A stretch of 7,868 nucleotides of DNA from Erythrobacter sp. (GTDB lineage: Bacteria > Pseudomonadota > Alphaproteobacteria > Sphingomonadales > Sphingomonadaceae), in assembly GCA_002695185.1 (NCBI GenBank), contig NZOF01000049.1:1-7868 (forward strand), read 5' to 3'. This document shows positions 6,860 to 7,868 of this stretch, in pieces. Below the pieces are notes generated by a model, which made no database searches, was not told the origin of the DNA, and saw only the letters and a program-made list of their open reading frames with translations. Every line of letters begins with the position of its first letter. The stretch's first letter is position 1. A program made the position numbers and the translations under genes.

Positions 6860-7122
6860 TCGCGGTTGGGATCGATGAAGGTGGCCGGGCCATCGCGCTC
6901 GTCTCGCTATTCGGCAGTCTTTACTTCGCCGCGAAATTCGGCGAGGGATCCGGCCACATACCGGGCGCTATCGCAACCTTCATCAACTCGCTTGCTCCGG
7001 TGGCGCCAGGGGACATTCGCGAAATTCGGCTTCCGCACGACGCGCTCGAAACTCCAGAGGTCTCGCAATCGCAGGATACGCTCGAAGCGGGTATCGCGAG
7101 CGGGGCTATACAGGCCGGATGA
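6856..7122 (+). CDS. Unrecognised frame, possibly a fragment continuing from the broken gene upstream
   Basis: An 88-residue open frame starting MIAVGIDEGGRAIALVSLFG, with an apolar N-terminal half (ALVSLFGSLYFAAKF) and an acidic C-terminal half. I do not recognise the family. Its ATG overlaps the upstream stop as ATGA (6856-6859). However, the same frame is open back to 6709 and looks coding there (ALDAFKLYVQEGGTIELAGW, then ANPFTFGH), with GC-rich third positions, while the competing frame over this stretch is Arg/Ser/Pro-rich. So ATG 6856 is probably not the original start: the frame is either the shifted 3' part of the J-domain gene or a different gene that lost its 5' end by a junction near 6709-6740. 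Confidence 0.45.
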   Translation: MIAVGIDEGGRAIALVSLFGSLYFAAKFGEGSGHIPGAIATFINSLAPVAPGDIREIRLPHDALETPEVSQSQDTLEAGIASGAIQAG

Positions 7123-7289
7123 TGCAGGAGGCAATTCGAGGCGAAATTCTGGTGGCGTTCGATAGTGCAGCGATCAACACCGAGACGTTGACCGACATTT
7201 TCGCCGGCGAGCGTGGCGCAATGTCGATCGAGCAACTCTACACCGGCATTCTCCGTCAACTGGAAGAGCCGACTGCGTCGAACAGCTAA
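7119..7289 (+). CDS. Small hypothetical protein, 56 residues
   Basis: ATG 7119 (or 7122) to TAA 7287-7289. The product starts MMQEAIRGEILVAFDSAAIN and continues with TLTDIFAGERGAMSIEQLYTG, then an acidic tail EEPTASNS. It is amphipathic and probably helical, with no membrane segment. Its start overlaps the stop of the preceding frame as ATGA (7119-7122), which suggests translational coupling, or the 3' piece of one gene split by a frameshift; the frame is also open upstream (RSGYRERGYTGR) without a better start. Codon use is like that of a real gene. The ribosome binding site is weak. No function is suggested. Confidence 0.4.
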   Translation: MMQEAIRGEILVAFDSAAINTETLTDIFAGERGAMSIEQLYTGILRQLEEPTASNS

Positions 7290-7547
7290 GTGCCGGCGGG
7301 GCTGGGCCTGTTTAGGACATGTTCGCCGAGGATTGCGACTCCGGATTTACCTGAACGGCAGTGTTCGGAAGGGGCGGCTCTTTAAGGCTTGGCTAAGTGA
7401 ACGGAATATGTTGGTCGATATACCTCGGAAAAGCGAAACGTCTGCTGTTGGAGATAGAAAATCGGGCGCTGAGCGTCCGGCCAGGGTCGATTTCGCAATG
7501 CTTGCGATCCGTACCCTCTGGCAGGTTACAAGTCCTCCCATGCCCCT
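7290..7547. other. No convincing gene
   Basis: Open frames here on both strands are Arg/Ser-rich and lack recognisable motifs, ribosome binding sites or consistent third-position bias. Composition is less GC-rich than the receptor operon. No hairpin terminator was identified after the small frame at 7119-7289. Confidence 0.5.
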
Positions 7548-7649
7548 TTATTGACGAAACGTCCGGCGGAGTGTCTTCCGCTCGTCCTTGAGCCGATTAA
7601 GGTAATCACTCCACCACTGCGCCATCTCAGTCCGTTCGTTCCAAAAGGC
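7548..7649 (-). pseudogene. Possible C-terminal remnant of a tyrosine-recombinase (integrase) gene
   Basis: On the minus strand, ending at a TAA (7550-7548), the frame reads AFWNERTEMAQWWSDYLNRL followed by KDERKTLRRTFRQ. The pattern R-x-[ED]-M-x-Q-W-W-[AS]-D-Y-L resembles the extreme C-terminus I recall for P4-type integrases, placed after the catalytic Tyr. No catalytic Arg, His or Tyr region is visible: the upstream frame hits a stop within about 35 codons, so only the tail is left. The orientation, leading away from the tRNA 3' end on the same strand, is that expected of an integrase beside its attachment site. Chance resemblance is possible, as the motif is short. Confidence 0.35.
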
Positions 7650-7701
7650 CTTTCCAATACCCCCAATGGGGAACGGACAGGCATGGACGGCGACAAATGC
7701 A

Positions 7702-7767
7702 GCCAGCAAAAAAGAGTGAATTTTTAACAGATTTCCGCCGTTTTTTCAACCCTGAACGGATGCTGGC
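7702..7767. repeat. Spaced inverted repeat in an A/T-rich tract beside the tRNA
   Basis: GCCAGCA at 7702-7708 is matched by TGCTGGC at 7761-7767, and inside it A6 (7708-7713) faces T6 (7741-7746). The interior is A/T-rich compared with the rest of the window. It may help end tRNA transcription (a T-run follows on the minus strand) or be a remnant of an attachment-site region; the 52-base separation of the arms makes a simple terminator unlikely. Confidence 0.25.
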
Positions 7768-7778
7768 GGAGGGGGTGC

Positions 7779-7854
7779 TGGTGCCGCTTACGTGACTCGA
7801 ACACGTGACCCCATCATTACGAATGATGTGCTCTACCAACTGAGCTAAAGCGGC
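7779..7854 (-). tRNA. tRNA-Thr (anticodon CGT)
   Basis: Read on the minus strand, the gene runs from GCCGCTT to AAGCGGC-A-CCA, a perfect 7-bp acceptor stem, with CCA encoded (7781-7779). The D arm contains TAGCTCAGTTGGTAGAGCA. The anticodon stem CATCA/TGATG encloses the loop TTCGTAA, giving anticodon CGT, which reads the threonine codon ACG. The T arm has stem ACGTG/CACGT with loop TTCGAGT. All canonical bases are in place, so the gene looks functional. The promoter lies beyond the right edge of the window. Its 3' end faces the possible integrase remnant, and tRNA 3' ends are common integration sites for islands. Confidence 0.96.
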
Positions 7855-7868
7855 GATGGCGGGGCAGA

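Noticed and set aside
1..7868. CRISPR array, rRNA or riboswitch
   Set aside because: No regularly spaced direct repeats, rRNA segments or recognisable aptamer motifs were seen.

Overview
The window most likely comes from an alphaproteobacterium of the sphingomonad type. The evidence is high G+C with GC-rich third positions, a TonB-dependent receptor of the kind expanded in that group, a neighbouring Tat-exported PLP enzyme, and a PadR gene overlapping a membrane-protein gene. This placement is inference; no taxonomic marker other than a tRNA is present.

Layout, left to right. (1) 1-77: the last codons of an IS630-type transposase. (2) 108-1628: a short PadR repressor gene whose start codon lies inside a long dyad-symmetric operator/promoter. 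It is followed, with a 4-base ATGA overlap, by a membrane protein that joins a roughly 85-residue soluble N-terminal segment to a compact SEDS-like (FtsW/RodA-type) domain. (3) 1629-1959: a non-coding stretch with a small inverted repeat upstream of the next operon. (4) 1960-5603: a two-gene operon with a 17-base gap, coding for a 789-residue TonB-dependent outer-membrane receptor and a PLP-dependent class V aminotransferase-fold enzyme with a twin-arginine signal. The pair suggests uptake of a compound across the outer membrane and its chemical modification in the periplasm. (5) 5604-5947: no convincing gene. (6) 5948-7289: a decayed or frameshifted region. It starts with a DnaJ-type J domain readable only across two opposite single-base frameshifts, then a transmembrane segment, a Pro/Ala/Ser linker and a C-terminal domain. 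A third frame change leads into an unrecognised reading frame, then a 56-codon frame, both joined by ATGA overlaps. (7) 7290-7778: mostly non-coding, with a possible C-terminal remnant of a tyrosine-recombinase-like protein on the minus strand. (8) 7779-7854: a tRNA-Thr(CGT) gene on the minus strand with an encoded CCA, its 3' end facing the window.

The transposase end, the broken genes, the possible integrase remnant and the tRNA 3' end together look like an accessory or island-like region that has lost parts. The two intact modules, PadR/SEDS-like and receptor/PLP enzyme, are the parts most likely to be functional. The least expected observations are the SEDS-like protein under PadR control with its operator over a probably leaderless start, and the Tat-exported PLP enzyme paired with an outer-membrane receptor and no biosynthesis genes beside it.
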